Below are positions 11,680 through 21,799 of a stretch of DNA of 57,060 nucleotides, one piece after another; position 1 is the stretch's first letter; each line of letters begins with the position of its first letter. The translations under genes and the position numbers were made by a program. Source of the DNA: Psilocybe azurescens (taxonomy: Eukaryota; Basidiomycota; Agaricomycetes; Agaricales; Agrocybaceae); contig JAJIRX010000313.1 in NCBI GenBank assembly GCA_023853785.1, positions 1 through 57,060 on the forward strand, read 5' to 3'. The notes under the pieces were generated by a model. It did not search any database. It was not told the DNA's origin and was given only the letters and a program-made list of their open reading frames with translations.

Positions 11680-13810
11680 TGCTTCTTCTTCTTCTTCTTC
11701 TTTGACTTCTCCTGCTCAGATGTATCCTTTGATGAACTTGCTCTGACCTTTTCCTCAACAGCAACAACTTTTTCCTTCTTTAGCCTCTTTCCATCATTAT
11801 CCATCCATTCCTGTAAATTTTCAAAGTATACCTTGCATCATCACCCCAGAGCTCTACTGCTGTCATGCTATCAGAATCCCCATTAAGCCACTTGCTCATC
11901 TTGGGAAAATACTGAGCAGCCCTTTAAAAGTTGGATGCCACATGTTACTCCATTGACTCTTCCCAATGAAAAGCTCGATGACTTGCTTCTCAGTTGGTGG
12001 TCTGTCAGGCCACTTTGAGATTTTAGCCATCTGGTCAAGAGCAGCACTAACAGCACAATACTGGCAATACTGGCCAGGAAGGTCTTTGGGTGGGTGCTGA
12101 TGTGTCAGGTCCATTGGAACCTTGAGAACAGAAGCAAGGGTGGACTCATAAGGAGTGAATGGTTTACAAGAAATAGTCTTTTCAGCAGCAGTGGTGTTGA
12201 TGTTACTGGTTTCAACCTCACCAGATGTTGATATAGATAGTGAAGGAGAGCGAGTGTGGACCAGAACACTGTGTGGCATGACAGAACAAGAGATAGGTGG
12301 AAGAGATGCAGCCTGAAGAGATCGGCCATGTGATGGCGCAATAGAAGAAAAAGAAATTGAAGGCTCAAAAGAGCTCTATAGCATTGAATTAGTAATATCT
12401 AGCATGCTGAGCTTGTTATATAATACTCACACAAAGAATATGAAGAGTTTGTTTACCATTATGAACTTTGAATGAAATTTCATCATTGGATTCCACTGCA
12501 TTATTGTAGAAACCCTTCATGTCCCAAAGTTCATCTATAACATCCCAGATAAGAATACAATTTTCTAAATATAGTCAGATAGAAATTTAAATTAGTATGT
12601 ATTATGAAAAACTTACTGGTGATTGGTTCAAAAGACTAGCAACATTTTGCAAAACTGGCCCCAAGTTTTTGTTGACAGTAACAGGAACCCACATGCTAGG
12701 CCTCATGTTTGTTTCCTGAAGCTGAGAAGGATCCAAAATAGATGAATACAAAAAGAACAAAGCCCTTTACTTTGTTGAAAATAGGTGAGAAATGAAGATC
12801 TTCATCATCAACTGGATTATAAGTCAATCCAACTGTTCGGCCTTGAAAAATGCCACCTGTAGCCTGAGAAGAACCTTCAGGACGAGGTGGGCTTTCCATA
12901 GTGGCATCTGTTTATAATTAAATAAATAATTAAAATAAATATAAATATAAACACCAACCTTCATCAGAAAGCTTGTTTTCAGATGTTTTCTGCTCCTCTG
13001 AACTGATAGCAACTGGAGCAGAAATATCTGGAGCAGGGAAAGACATTGTAGTGGTTGAGACAAGAGGAGTAGGAGCATCATTGATGCTTGGGGCAGCAGC
13101 AGACAGAGTTGTAGCTTCAGCATTGATAGCTGCAGTTCCAGTACCACCAGTTGAAGAAATGGCAGTCAGAAGAGACTCAATTGTAGAGACTGGTGCTGAA
13201 CGCTGAGGAGGTGCAACTGAATCACCTCCTTCTGCCAGAACTTTTAAAGTGCCTAAAATATTTTAATATATATATATATAAAGAACAAAAACAAACTCAC
13301 TGAGTCTGTTTCCTAATCCGCTTAGCTTCCTCAGCTTCAACAGCTGCATTTTTCTCTGCAGTTGTCCTACACTGTTTTGATCTGAAAATAAAGTTAGAAA
13401 TAAATTAAAATATAGTCAATAACTTCTTACTTCTTGACCTCTTTCTTCAAAGTTGCTTTCCTCCCTCTTCTCCCCCTTTCCTCAACTTATCAACCACCAT
13501 CTCCTCTAGATCTGGTAACCCTGCTCCATCCCCCCCCCTCCCCTCCCCCTCCTCCTTCTCCTTCCTCCCTTCCTCCTCCTCCCCTCCTCCTCCTCTCCCT
13601 CTCCTCCTTCCTCCTCCTTCTCTAGATCTGTCTTGGCTGCCCTGTTTGAACCAGACCTTAATCTCTTCTTAGCAGTCTGAGCAGCACTAGACCCTTGCCT
13701 CTTCCTGCTATTAGAAGCAACAGCAGAAGCAGCAGGTGTAGCTTTGGTGGTAGACCTAGTAGTAGCAGGAATAGTGCAGGTGGTGAGCTAGCAGTACAGT
13801 GATGATGGCA
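11680..13810 (-). CDS. KDZ-element accessory protein, Ser/Thr/Ala-rich with Lys-rich tail (multi-exon, ends uncertain)
   Basis: Function unknown. On the minus strand I can follow exons joined by AT-rich GT-AG introns: a basic, low-complexity N-terminal part (ASNSRKRQGSS, TAKKRLRSGSNRAAK) running into Glu/Arg/Gly coded by the purine tract; RTTAEKNAAVEAEEAKRIRK; a Ser/Thr/Ala/Pro linker (13200-12970); ATMESPPRPEGSSQ and VGLTYNPVDDEDLHFSP (12900-12780); DLTHQHPPKDLPGQYCQYC, then WPDRPPTEKQVIELFIGKS and MWHPTFKGLLS (about 12110-11920). It ends in a run of about eight lysines near 11690. The part with KQVIELF...W is the only domain-like region. Basic tracts suggest a nuclear, perhaps DNA-bound, protein. 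Convergence on the same strand just upstream of the transposase argues that it belongs to the transposon. Intron-disrupted frames look spliceable, but I cannot prove the full frame is open. Confidence 0.55.
13529..13623 (+). repeat. 95-nt uninterrupted homopyrimidine tract
   Basis: Every base from 13529 to 13623 is C or T, with many ctcctcc repeats. On the minus strand it is a purine run that lies inside the likely accessory-gene coding region and would encode mostly Glu, Gly, Arg and Lys. Such tracts can form intramolecular triplexes. Confidence 0.9.
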
Positions 13811-14114
13811 GTTACGGAACAAGAGGCAATCTGCGCTTCAAGCAGAGAGTAATCTTAATATGGTAATTCATATAAATACTCCAAAATAAATCCAAGTTCA
13901 CTACAAAATTCAAGCCCAGTGAATACATGAAATATATATATATATATGCTAACTAGGGCTATATACGTTGTAGAAAGTTAGCTATATAACTACATAGAGA
14001 ACATCATGCATGAGGGGACAGGGACAAGGACAACACATCACATATAGGAGCAGACACAGGGGCTGCAGGTGCAGGTGAGCTGGCAACAACGGAGGGGGCA
14101 GAGGAGGTGGCACA

Positions 14115-14995
14115 ATGGCGGGGCCGCCTGAGCTGGTAACAATGAAGGGGTGAGTGACATGGCAGTAGCAGAAGGAGCAGGTAACAGAGACGATGGAGGA
14201 GGTGGCAGCAATGGAGGGGGCTAGCAAGGTGGCCTGACGGCAGGGGCTATCTGAGCTGACAACGGCAGAGATGGGTGGCATGGTGGCCACAGAAGGGTCC
14301 AGTGGGGTGGCACGATGGGGGGCCACACGAGCTGGCAATGGCAGAGGGGCGGGTAGCGTGGCAGCCACAGAGGGGTGGGGCAGGGTGGCACAATGTGGGG
14401 CCACATGAGCTGGCAATGGCGGAGGCAGCGGGTAGTGTGGCAGCCACAGAGGGGGTGGCACAATGTGGGGGTCACATGAGCTGGCAACGGCGGAGGCAGC
14501 AGGTAGTGTGATGGCCACAGAGGGGTGCAGCGGGGTGGCACGATGTGGGGGCCACACAAGCTGGCAACGTCGAGGGGGCAGGTAGCGTGGGCGGCCACAG
14601 AGGGAGTGCAGGGTGATATGATGGGGGGCCACACAAGCTGGCAACGTTGAGGGGCGGGTAGCGTGGGCGGCCACAGAGGGTGCGGCAGGGTAGCACGATG
14701 GGGGGGCCACACAAGCTAGCAATGTCAAGGGGGCAGGTAGCGTGGTGGCCACAGAGGGGTGCGTAGGGTGATATGATGGGGGGCCACATGAGCTGGCAAC
14801 ATTGAGGGTGGGTAGTGTGGCGGCCACAGAGGGGTGCAGCAGGGTGGCACGATGGGGGCCACATGAGCAGGCAACGTTGAGGGGGGCGAGTGACGTGGCA
14901 GCCACAGGAGGGTCCGGCAGGGTGGCACAATGATGGGGCCGCCCTGAGCTGGCAATGGCAGAGGCAGCAGTATGACGTAGCAGCTATGGTGGCCC
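14115..14995. repeat. ~77-bp GC-rich minisatellite, about 11 copies
   Basis: The phrase ccacaYgagctggcaa with following aYggcRgaggg recurs at about 14121, 14248, 14322, 14401, 14471, 14550, 14628, 14706, 14782, 14859 and 14937, so the usual spacing is 70-79 bp. Copies diverge by substitutions and small indels. Long open frames in several registers on the minus strand are a by-product of the repeat and not a gene. Confidence 0.85.
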
Positions 14996-14999
14996 CATG

Positions 15000-15630
15000 T
15001 TGGGATACCCAACAGCAGGGCCACCGTCAACGGCGAGGAGGATGCTGTGCATGCCCTCACCAGTGCCTCGTGCTGTTGACACGGGGTCTGCACCTGCATG
15101 GTTTGTTAGCAAAAGAAGGGGAAAGGCGGGATGGTAGGTACTCACCTCCTTCCCGGTTCCTCCCAGGTCCCCTTCCCTCCCATTTTGAGCAGCGGCTACC
15201 TGATCCGCCTCACAGATGGTGATGACGAGGCTGTTGCGAGGCAAGAAGGGTGGCGGCGGGTGAGGGACGGTGGCAACAGTGACAACGGCGGCAGTGAAGA
15301 GGGCAAGGCGACGGAGAGAGAAAGGGAAGGGGGAGATGGTGGTATTTGGGAAGAAAGAAGCAGTTGACAGCACATACATCCGTTTGATGGCAATCGTGCT
15401 GATCAGCTGATGCCGGGCACGTGTGCGCATCACATGCGCCTGTGAAATTCTTACCCCGCGGACTGAACAAAATGCAAAATTTTATTTATAGGAGGCGTTG
15501 CTCCCCAGTATATTTAAATATTGTCTCAGTTAATTGTTATTATACAGTGTCAATTTTTATGTTATTTTATTGCAATTGATATTAATATTAATAACTAATG
15601 ATTATACTTTGGATATTGTGTTAATTATTG
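15000..15630. other. Low-complexity spacer of the KDZ element
   Basis: GC-rich, purine-rich sequence (for example ggagagagaaagggaagggggagatgg near 15313) passes into an AT-rich stretch (15470-15625). I see no conserved protein motif. Confidence 0.5.
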
Positions 15631-15631
15631 C

Positions 15632-15864
15632 ATCCAGTGGAGTCCACTGGACTGTGCTAATAAACATATTATTTGTTGTTATTCAGTGAATATTTAAGCC
15701 CCAGTGGACTTGACTGGACTCTCAATCCACTGGACTGAGACTGGACTGAAATTTTGGCACGCAGTCCAGTGCGAGTCCAGTGGACTCCAGTGGACTGCAG
15801 TCCAGTCCAGTCCAGTGGACTAGACAATCTGTGAGCCAGTTTGGCTGGACAGAGAGTCCACTGG
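15632..15864. repeat. Right subterminal array of gtccaStggac motifs
   Basis: About eight copies of the quasi-palindrome, several back to back (cagtccagtccagtccagtg near 15800), mirror the left array. The copy density is higher than on the left end. Confidence 0.65.
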
Positions 15865-15896
15865 AGTCCACTGGAGTCCATATGGATTGTGTGGGG
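15865..15896 (-). repeat. Right terminal inverted repeat of KDZ element
   Basis: Ends tccatatggattgtgtgggg, the inverted partner of 9063-9094 with two mismatches. Confidence 0.8.
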
Positions 15897-15916
15897 AAAG
15901 GAAAGACCTCGGCAAG

Positions 15917-16139
15917 TGTTTCACGGCCGATGACCTAGATGATAACAGCAAGATATCGCCAAACTATTTACATCGATGAATCCATTCTTTTGAGCAACGA
16001 GGATGTACAGGAGCCCACCGGGCAAAAGCGATCAGCCATGCAGGAATACATATTTGGAGCGTACATGTATATTCGGGGGTGCTGTGGCGTGAACGTGCAA
16101 GGGAAATGCACTAGTGTAAAATTTACCACTATAAGGTGA
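15917..16139 (+). pseudogene. NLR-1: 3' tail of a NACHT gene, truncated by the KDZ element
   Basis: From gtgtttcacggccgatgac onward the DNA matches the last coding part of the other NLR copies (24315-24619, 32980-33122, 48400-48584). The encoded shared features are the FTADDL-like segment, a NEDVQE/DEDVQ segment and the closing AYMYIRG / VYIRR segment. Nothing upstream of 15917 resembles the gene; the KDZ element lies there instead. The following ~400 bp also match the 3' flanks of the other copies (bounded by gggatagacgttgac...). Confidence 0.7.
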
Positions 16140-18009
16140 AACTCCTAATAATATTTAACCCCTCCGACACCGACCGAATCACTGAGACTGTTGGTTTGGG
16201 ATAGACGTTGACGCCAATAAGGTGAAGAGTGGCCTCCACTTTAATAGTCCGCTTCACACATGCGCGGTCGTACATTCATTTCCACACAGCACGAACCTCG
16301 AATCAATGATCACCATTCAGGCCGAACCTGCTGGCTGAAGGCTGAAGCACTCGGTCCTCTCTTCTTCTCTTCTCTTCAAAGTCACCTCTCGGTTACTTGT
16401 ACCACGTGCACGAGTATTCAATCAATGAAACAATATTTTCTTTATTTGAAAACAATTGATAGAACATAAAAGCTAACAGTATTCGATACCCTAAACTTGT
16501 GCTAGCTATGCATGTATGTAATTTATTTATCTACAGTACCAGTCCCAGTAAGAAAATAAAAGCTTGTTTCCAAGTCATTTATCGGCTTGTCGGTTTCCTG
16601 CCTGTATGTAAAGATGTGGGTGTGGGCCGTCGCTATCATGTATTGAATGTTCTTAATTAATATTATCATCATCGTGTACCCCTCCAGCCAGCGCTGCCCC
16701 ACGCCGGGTCCTCATTCTCGATGAGATCATCCCCTCACCAATAACAAAAAACTCAAAAACGGAAAGCGAGGGGGGAGAGATGTGGGGTTCATGTACATGT
16801 ACATATGCAATATGCGGTGAATAATTGTCATGATGTCCAGATCGTGAGGATATTTGAGCGTCGAGCGTCGCGGGGGCATGCGCGTAAAATGAAGCATAGA
16901 GAGAGAGAGATCCACGGTGCAAATTCGAACCGAAAATCCGAACGGCGAAGATCTTTAGTTAAGCGGGGTGTTGTGTGTGTGGGATAAGTAGAGAGGGCCT
17001 GCTGCTACCGCGTCAAGTGCCTGGGTGTGGTGTGGGCGTAGGGTGTCCTTGAGATATCGTCGGGTCGGAAGGGAGCGAGTTGCACTCGTTTTATTTCTTT
17101 GATATTTCTTTCTTCTTTTCTGTTTTTAAGCGGCGTGCTACATTAGATTTTATAAATCAAATCACAATCATAGAAGAGCAAGCCATCAAGCCAACAAAGC
17201 ACCTCTGGCACTCAACTCAAATCCGTCCGTAGAACGGTTACGGAGGAGAGCAGGGGATATCATCGCGTTTATTCAGCACTCGGACTCGCAGGTTCGGACT
17301 CGCAGGTTGCGTGTGGGAGTAGAACGAAACAAAAAGATGTTGTGAAAATAAAAATAAGACCACACATCAGAAACGGGACGCATCAAAACCAAATCAAGTA
17401 GGGCGACTCGAGAAGCCGAAAGATCCAGGCAAACGTTGAAATGATCGACTCGACGCCAATCAAGGCGGAGGATGTGTAGGGGATAGGAGGGTGGATCTAG
17501 ACCTGGGCTTCGAATCCTATCCGCTCCAGCGTACAATGCTTTGCTGCATGTGGTATTGGGAGGTTGAAAATTAAACGCGGTCGAGGACAAATAGCGAAAG
17601 GTAAAAGTGTGAATAAAAGGCGGGAGTTTAAAGTTAAAAGAAATTTGAAAAATTGGGGGTAGAGAACAAAGCGAAAGCGCAGACAGAGGGTAGGAAGTTG
17701 GAGGCAGGTGCCGGAATGGGCACGATAAAGGAAAGGGAGTGGCAAGAGGAATAGGTGGGTTGGAGTATGGACGGTGCGAACATGAACCTTGAGAAACCAT
17801 ATACCAAAACCTCAGAAATCCATCCTCCTGCAAAAAGAGCATACAACGCACGCACCAACGCACACCCTCCTTCAATCAATAATCTATCCTAGCACGCCGA
17901 TCCACAACCAACGACGGAACCTCCTCATGTAGCCTTATTCTCCCTCTTCAGTAGCCCACGCACACGTCCGCAACCCACTCCTCATAGCCGTACCCGCGTC
18001 CCTCTTCCC
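16140..18009. other. Conserved array spacer, copy 1
   Basis: No gene recognised. Blocks recur in the same order in the other three spacers: a 3'-flank block (gggatagac...gaagagtggcctcc), gtatgtaaagatgtggg near 16605, gaataattgtcatgat near 16818, and the ccgtccgtagaacggttacgg element at 17223. Minus-strand open frames around 17273-17875 change frame between copies, which argues against coding. Confidence 0.6.
17223..17257. repeat. Conserved spacer element ccgtccgtagaacggttacgg, copy 1
   Basis: An imperfect palindrome (ccgta...tacgg around gaacggt) followed by aggagagcagggga. It is the best-preserved stretch of the spacer in all four copies. Confidence 0.6.
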
Positions 18010-18845
18010 ATTAGCAATGGATGCACTAGAACCGACGCCGCCGAACCCCATGCGCGCAGGCGTCATGCGATGCGTCATGAGCGGGAACGCCATCATGTAC
18101 GGTGTGGGCAGGACGGCGTGGCGTTGGCGTGCTGGCTTGGAGACAGACACGGATTTCGGTAGAGTAGTGGAGGATCGGATCGGATGGGGCGGGCGAGTAC
18201 CTCGGCGTCGTTAGGGACGGAGCAGGGACGGGAGGGGGCGGGTTCTTGCTGCCCGAGCTGGATGTTGCGGGTCTCGCATTCGACCTCACATTCACCACGC
18301 GAACCCCGAAGAATCGAGCACGGCCTCCAACACGCCCTGCATCATCAAGAAGCCCTTCAATCGAATGGCGTAGAGCGCGTCATGGACTTCGAGCTTTGCA
18401 TGCGCTGCCTGCGCTCGGCGGACGAGAATGTGCGGTTGAAACACGGGAAGATGTGGTCGCAGTCGTCATCCTTCGCAGTAGCGGAGTCGTCGTTGTCCTC
18501 GACGAGGGGGCAGCGGCCGAAGCAACTCGAGCTCTGAGCACCAGTGACATGGATCCCAGATCTACAGCAATACTTCAAATCCGAGGCCAAAGTTGTACTC
18601 GAAGCCAACGTCGAAGGTGAGGTCGTGAGGTTATCATCATTATCCTCTACACTAACAGCAGGCGCAAAGGACGTCGTAGAGGCAGCGGCAGTAGCAGCGC
18701 GCCATCTTGGCTCTATACCGCTTGTCGACGCCATACATGACGGTGCGGTGGAGGTACACGAGTACTTTAACGTCCGAGGACGCGATGCGCTGATGGCGTG
18801 GCGAGTGTAGGTTGGGGCGGGCATTTGGCGAAGACAAAGACAAGG
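18010..18845 (-). pseudogene. Gene X remnant, copy 1 (unidentified)
   Basis: Family not recognised. On the minus strand the copies share, in order, VKVLVYLHRTVMYGV-KRYRAKMAR (about 18770-18700), an Ala/Ser/Thr linker with VEDNDD acidic patches (18680-18470), FSSAERRQRMQ and LEVHDALYAIRLKGFLMMQGVLEAVLDSSGF (18430-18310). These pieces lie in different frames, so this copy is broken. It is head-to-head with the SEC61 copy downstream, as are the other X remnants. An RNA-coding or regulatory origin cannot be excluded, but the same residues recur in X2 in spite of base changes, which favours a former protein gene. Confidence 0.4.
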
Positions 18846-19030
18846 AGGAGGGACGTGAGGGACAGGAAGAAGAGGGCTCCTAACCGCGACAGGCGTGGAG
18901 ATGCATGGGTTAGGGTTAGGTACATCAGGGGACCGCGAGCGGGACGGAGATGCCGAGTACGGCAGAGACCGCGACGAATACGGCGGGGATTCAAACGTTC
19001 AAAGATCTGGTCTTTCCTGTCTTCCAGCTA

Positions 19031-19564
19031 ACTGCAAAATGGTAGGCCGTTTCCATTTTTTGATGTCCGCCCCTATTTGGCAAGAGCCTTGTCAAAACAA
19101 CCGGATTTGGACGTGGCGCATCTGAGTCATGATCGCCGCCGCCTCGTCGAGTGAACGTGGACTCGGAGTCCTAGTTCTTGTACTCTTTGAAAGCTACTAC
19201 TACATTACCACTAAATCATGTCTAACTTTCGGTACATATCAGAGGAGCAGAAGAGGCTCATTATAACAATGTTTGTCAGAGGAATCTCCGAGCACCACTG
19301 CACTCAGCCTCATATACCATCATGGGCTCAGGGTCGATGTTCCAGCCTTTCAGTGAGGAAGATAATAAGCACAATACAATCAACAAAAAAGCTTAAAACT
19401 GTTGATTTCGGCGTAGGATTAATGTAAAGGGTCACCATCGACATCTGCATTCTGCTTAGTCATGGGCGCGGATAGGTACTCGTTACCAAATCTGGCTGTT
19501 TGGACAAGGCTCTTGCCAAGCAGAGGCGGACATCAAAAATGGAAACGGCCTACCATTTTGCAGT
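19031..19564 (+). mobile_element. Mariner/Tc1-type element, 534 bp, internally deleted
   Basis: The ends are long inverted repeats: 19031-19110 and 19486-19564, about 80 bp with few mismatches, each starting actgcaaaatggtaggccg. TA dinucleotides flank both ends (19029-19030 and 19565-19566), as expected for the mariner/Tc1 superfamily. The SEC61 copy at 27.8 kb has the corresponding region (near 27755) without this insert. The interior keeps only the start of a transposase frame (19218-19427). Confidence 0.75.
19218..19427 (+). pseudogene. Truncated mariner transposase, N-terminal HTH start
   Basis: ATG at 19218 opens a 69-codon frame whose start, YISEEQKRLIITMFVRGISE, has the spacing of the first helices of a mariner/Tc1 helix-turn-helix DNA-binding domain; RKIISTIQSTKK may be its second recognition part. 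There is no DDE core, so the protein cannot catalyse transposition; the element would rely on a full-length relative. A 5' leader of about 100 bp separates it from the left repeat. Confidence 0.5.
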
Positions 19565-19767
19565 TAGCTGTCAACTGCAGCTGCTGCTTCGCATCTTGCA
19601 GCAATGACGTCAACGCCGTGAGCGAAAAATGCTGCAACTACTGCAGCTCCGCGGCGTTGGGCATGGGCAGGGACGAACACTCGGGGTGCTGCTGGTGACC
19701 GTACTGTTGTTGTATTCTCTCTCCTCTCCTCGTTCCTGCAAGCATTGCTGACATATAACGTCCAGTT

Positions 19768-21098
19768 AGGTTCCTCAACCTCGTCCGGCTTTTCATACCA
19801 ATACTACCAGAAGTTTTTCTCACCTGATCACAAAGTACATTTTCCTTCTGTTCCTAACCCCACACAACGCGTACTGACCCTCATACCACAAGGTCGCATT
19901 AAACCAAAAATACTATGGACAGCGGTAACACTTCTTATCTTCCCGGTGTGTCCTCAAGTGCCCTTGTACGGTATTATGTCCTCCGACTCCTCCAACTCGC
20001 TCTACTGGATGCAGGTCGTCCTGGCCTCTAACCGTGGAACGCTCGTGGAACTTGGCATCCCACCTATTATCATTTCGGGAATGATCATGCAGCTTTTGGT
20101 GGGTGCCAATCTTATCGATGTCGATTTCCGTTTTAAGGAGGATTGTGTGTTCAGTGGTGCTCAGAAACGTGAGTATTGTATCGTCTTGTATTGTGTACAT
20201 CCTAATCTGTGTCCTTTTTCTCCAATCTCTTCATCATCCATATATACGCACACACGCAGAAGTACACGTACTGACTAAAGTTTTACGGTCTTTGCTTTCA
20301 TCACGCGCTCAGCCAAGCGATCGTCTACGTGGTCACCGGGCTGTACGGTCAGCCGTCCGACCTCGGGGTCAGGGTCTGCCTGTTGCTGATCATCCAGCTT
20401 ATCGTTGCTGCGCTCATCGTCCTCCTCTGGACGAGCCCTGCAGACGAGGTACTGTCTCGGATCGTACATCAGCCTGTTCATTGCGACCAATGTCTGAGTG
20501 TTGATTATGTGGAAGGCGCTCTCCCCTACCACTATGAACAGTGGCCGGACGAGGTTCCTGCGGAACTTGTGGGTTAAGATTTTGTGTGTTTGAGAGGTTG
20601 TTTTTGTGTTGTTTTTTCTACGGATGTTGGAATTTGGCAGACATTTTCACCGTTCTGTTGCTCCTTGTTATCTTCCCTCTGATCTACAGCCCTTTGAAGA
20701 CTCGCCGCAACTGCGCGTCACAGGCGGGATCGCATACTACATGTCGCCAGCGCACACGCTCAAGGAAGCCGTCCTGGTTCCGATCCAGACCACGATCTAC
20801 ATCGTCTTCATGCTGAGTGTATGTGCGCTGTTTAGTAAGTTTTCTTGTCTCTCATATGCGTTGGGTTTTCCGGTCCTTATTTCCACGTCCCCAATGCCAC
20901 GCCATGCCCACACCACGTATCTATCCGTCCCCTTCTTTCCTTTTGTTTCCTTCTCCGCACCTTCCCTCTATTCGTATTTAGAGTTTAATCTGCATGCTAG
21001 TTCCCTCCCGCACCCACCAGGTCATTGCCAGCCATTGCAAAGGCTCGATGCACAAGGAGCTGAAGCACGTGATCCCGGCCGCAGCTGCAAAGCCCCGT
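19768..21098 (+). pseudogene. SEC61 alpha pseudogene, copy 1
   Basis: Decayed copy of the pore subunit of the ER protein-conducting channel. Exon 1 (FLNLVR, to 19834), intron 19835-19892, exon 2 (19893-20168) with [48 protein letters not shown], all hallmark Sec61 segments. Exon 3 keeps [20 protein letters not shown] but its acceptor reads acg instead of cag near 20287 and the middle of the gene is deleted. Later pieces are EDSPQLRVTGGIAYYMSP (20690-20790) and [13 protein letters not shown] (21040-21080). At 21098 it runs straight into an NLR fragment. No functional channel could be made. Confidence 0.85.
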
Positions 21099-21099
21099 C

Positions 21100-21275
21100 G
21101 TTATTCAGTTCCTCAATTTCCCGTCGGTTGTTGATATCTCAAATAACTGGGAACCGATCAAAAATTTGCATGCATCTTTCACTGACTTCCTTTCGATCCA
21201 GTGCGGTGTCTACACTTTGCTATTGACAGCAGCAAAAACATGAGGAAGCTGCACATTTGCGTGTCGCTAATATCA
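21100..21275 (+). pseudogene. Isolated NLR fragment fused to the SEC61 copy
   Basis: Encodes SVVDISNNWEPIKNLHASFTDFLS and, after a frame change, SSKNMRKLHIC. This corresponds to the SVVDAS...FLHASFTDFL...SKMHEEAA part of the full NLR copies. It is more diverged than they are from each other, so it comes from another family member. Confidence 0.65.
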
Positions 21276-21799
21276 GCTTGAGTAAGTAATTCCACGTAGA
21301 ATGAAGCCGCAGGGAGCGTGCAGCTGCTGTGCTTATGTTATATTTATATATCCATCATTTCCAAATACGAGCGACTGCGCAACTCGTACGATGGATGTGC
21401 CATGAGGCAAGACAGATGGAGGCCGCCTATGTAGATACCGGTTGGTACTGCTTACGACAAATCATATTATACTTTACACTGGATATTGAAAATGTGGAAA
21501 GACAGGGCTTGTCGCCTTCAACGACAAAGACCCGATAACAAATCTCTGCAGTCCGATTAGCAGCTAAGGAGCGTTAGTTTTAGTCCTAAAATAACAAGGG
21601 AAGCTCTGCACTGTGATGAAAAGCACTAATGAAAACATCGTGTTGTTTTCGCACATTGACACCTTTCCATGTGTTCTCATCGTATTTGATTCACCTCCCC
21701 CTTGAGAGTCACCAACTAAGCTTCTTGCCCCAGACCAGGATCTGAGAGCACACCAACATCCTCCGCGCTCAGTCATAACACATATCAGTTCTTTATACG
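21276..21799. other. Spacer upstream of NLR-2
   Basis: Nothing recognisable. Short open frames (21329-21538 plus, 21564-21842 minus) show no conserved motif. The last part is presumably the NLR-2 promoter, but I see no clear TATA box. Confidence 0.4.

Larger units (their letters stand above)
9063..15896. mobile_element. KDZ-type DNA transposon, 6834 bp, terminally complete, inactive
   Basis: The two ends are inverted copies over 32 bp with two mismatches (9063-9094 and 15865-15896; both start ccccacaca on their own strand). Inside each end lies an array of the quasi-palindrome gtccaStggac. The interior encodes, on the minus strand, a KDZ transposase (9337-11569) and a spliced accessory gene (about 11680-13810), then a homopyrimidine tract and a ~77-bp minisatellite. 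I find no clear target-site duplication (left flank ends ctaccatc, right flank begins aaaggaaa). The right flank becomes, within about 20 bp, the 3' tail of an NLR gene. The transposase is broken, so the element could only move with help from another copy. Confidence 0.8.

Noticed and set aside
13982..14930. Long minus-strand open frames (up to 307 codons) rich in Pro, Ala, Cys and His
   Set aside because: They arise from the ~77-bp minisatellite, are open in several registers and show only the repeat, with no domain.
14115..14995. Possible CRISPR-like array
   Set aside because: Units are ~77 bp, degenerate throughout, with no unique spacers, in a eukaryotic genome.
15939..16139. A new gene starting just right of the KDZ element
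   Set aside because: Alignment to the other NLR copies shows it to be the tail of an NLR, with no start of its own.
17505..17525. ttcgaatcc resembling a tRNA B-box
   Set aside because: No A-box or cloverleaf can be drawn around it. I found no tRNA or rRNA gene in the window.
17273..17875. 200-codon minus-strand frame in the first spacer
   Set aside because: The equivalent frames in the other spacers change register and composition, and no protein motif is kept; it looks like non-coding pyrimidine-rich DNA.
18904..18922. ttagggttagg telomere-like repeat (also near 27628, 37103 and 52699)
   Set aside because: Only two units at each place; too short for an interstitial telomere.
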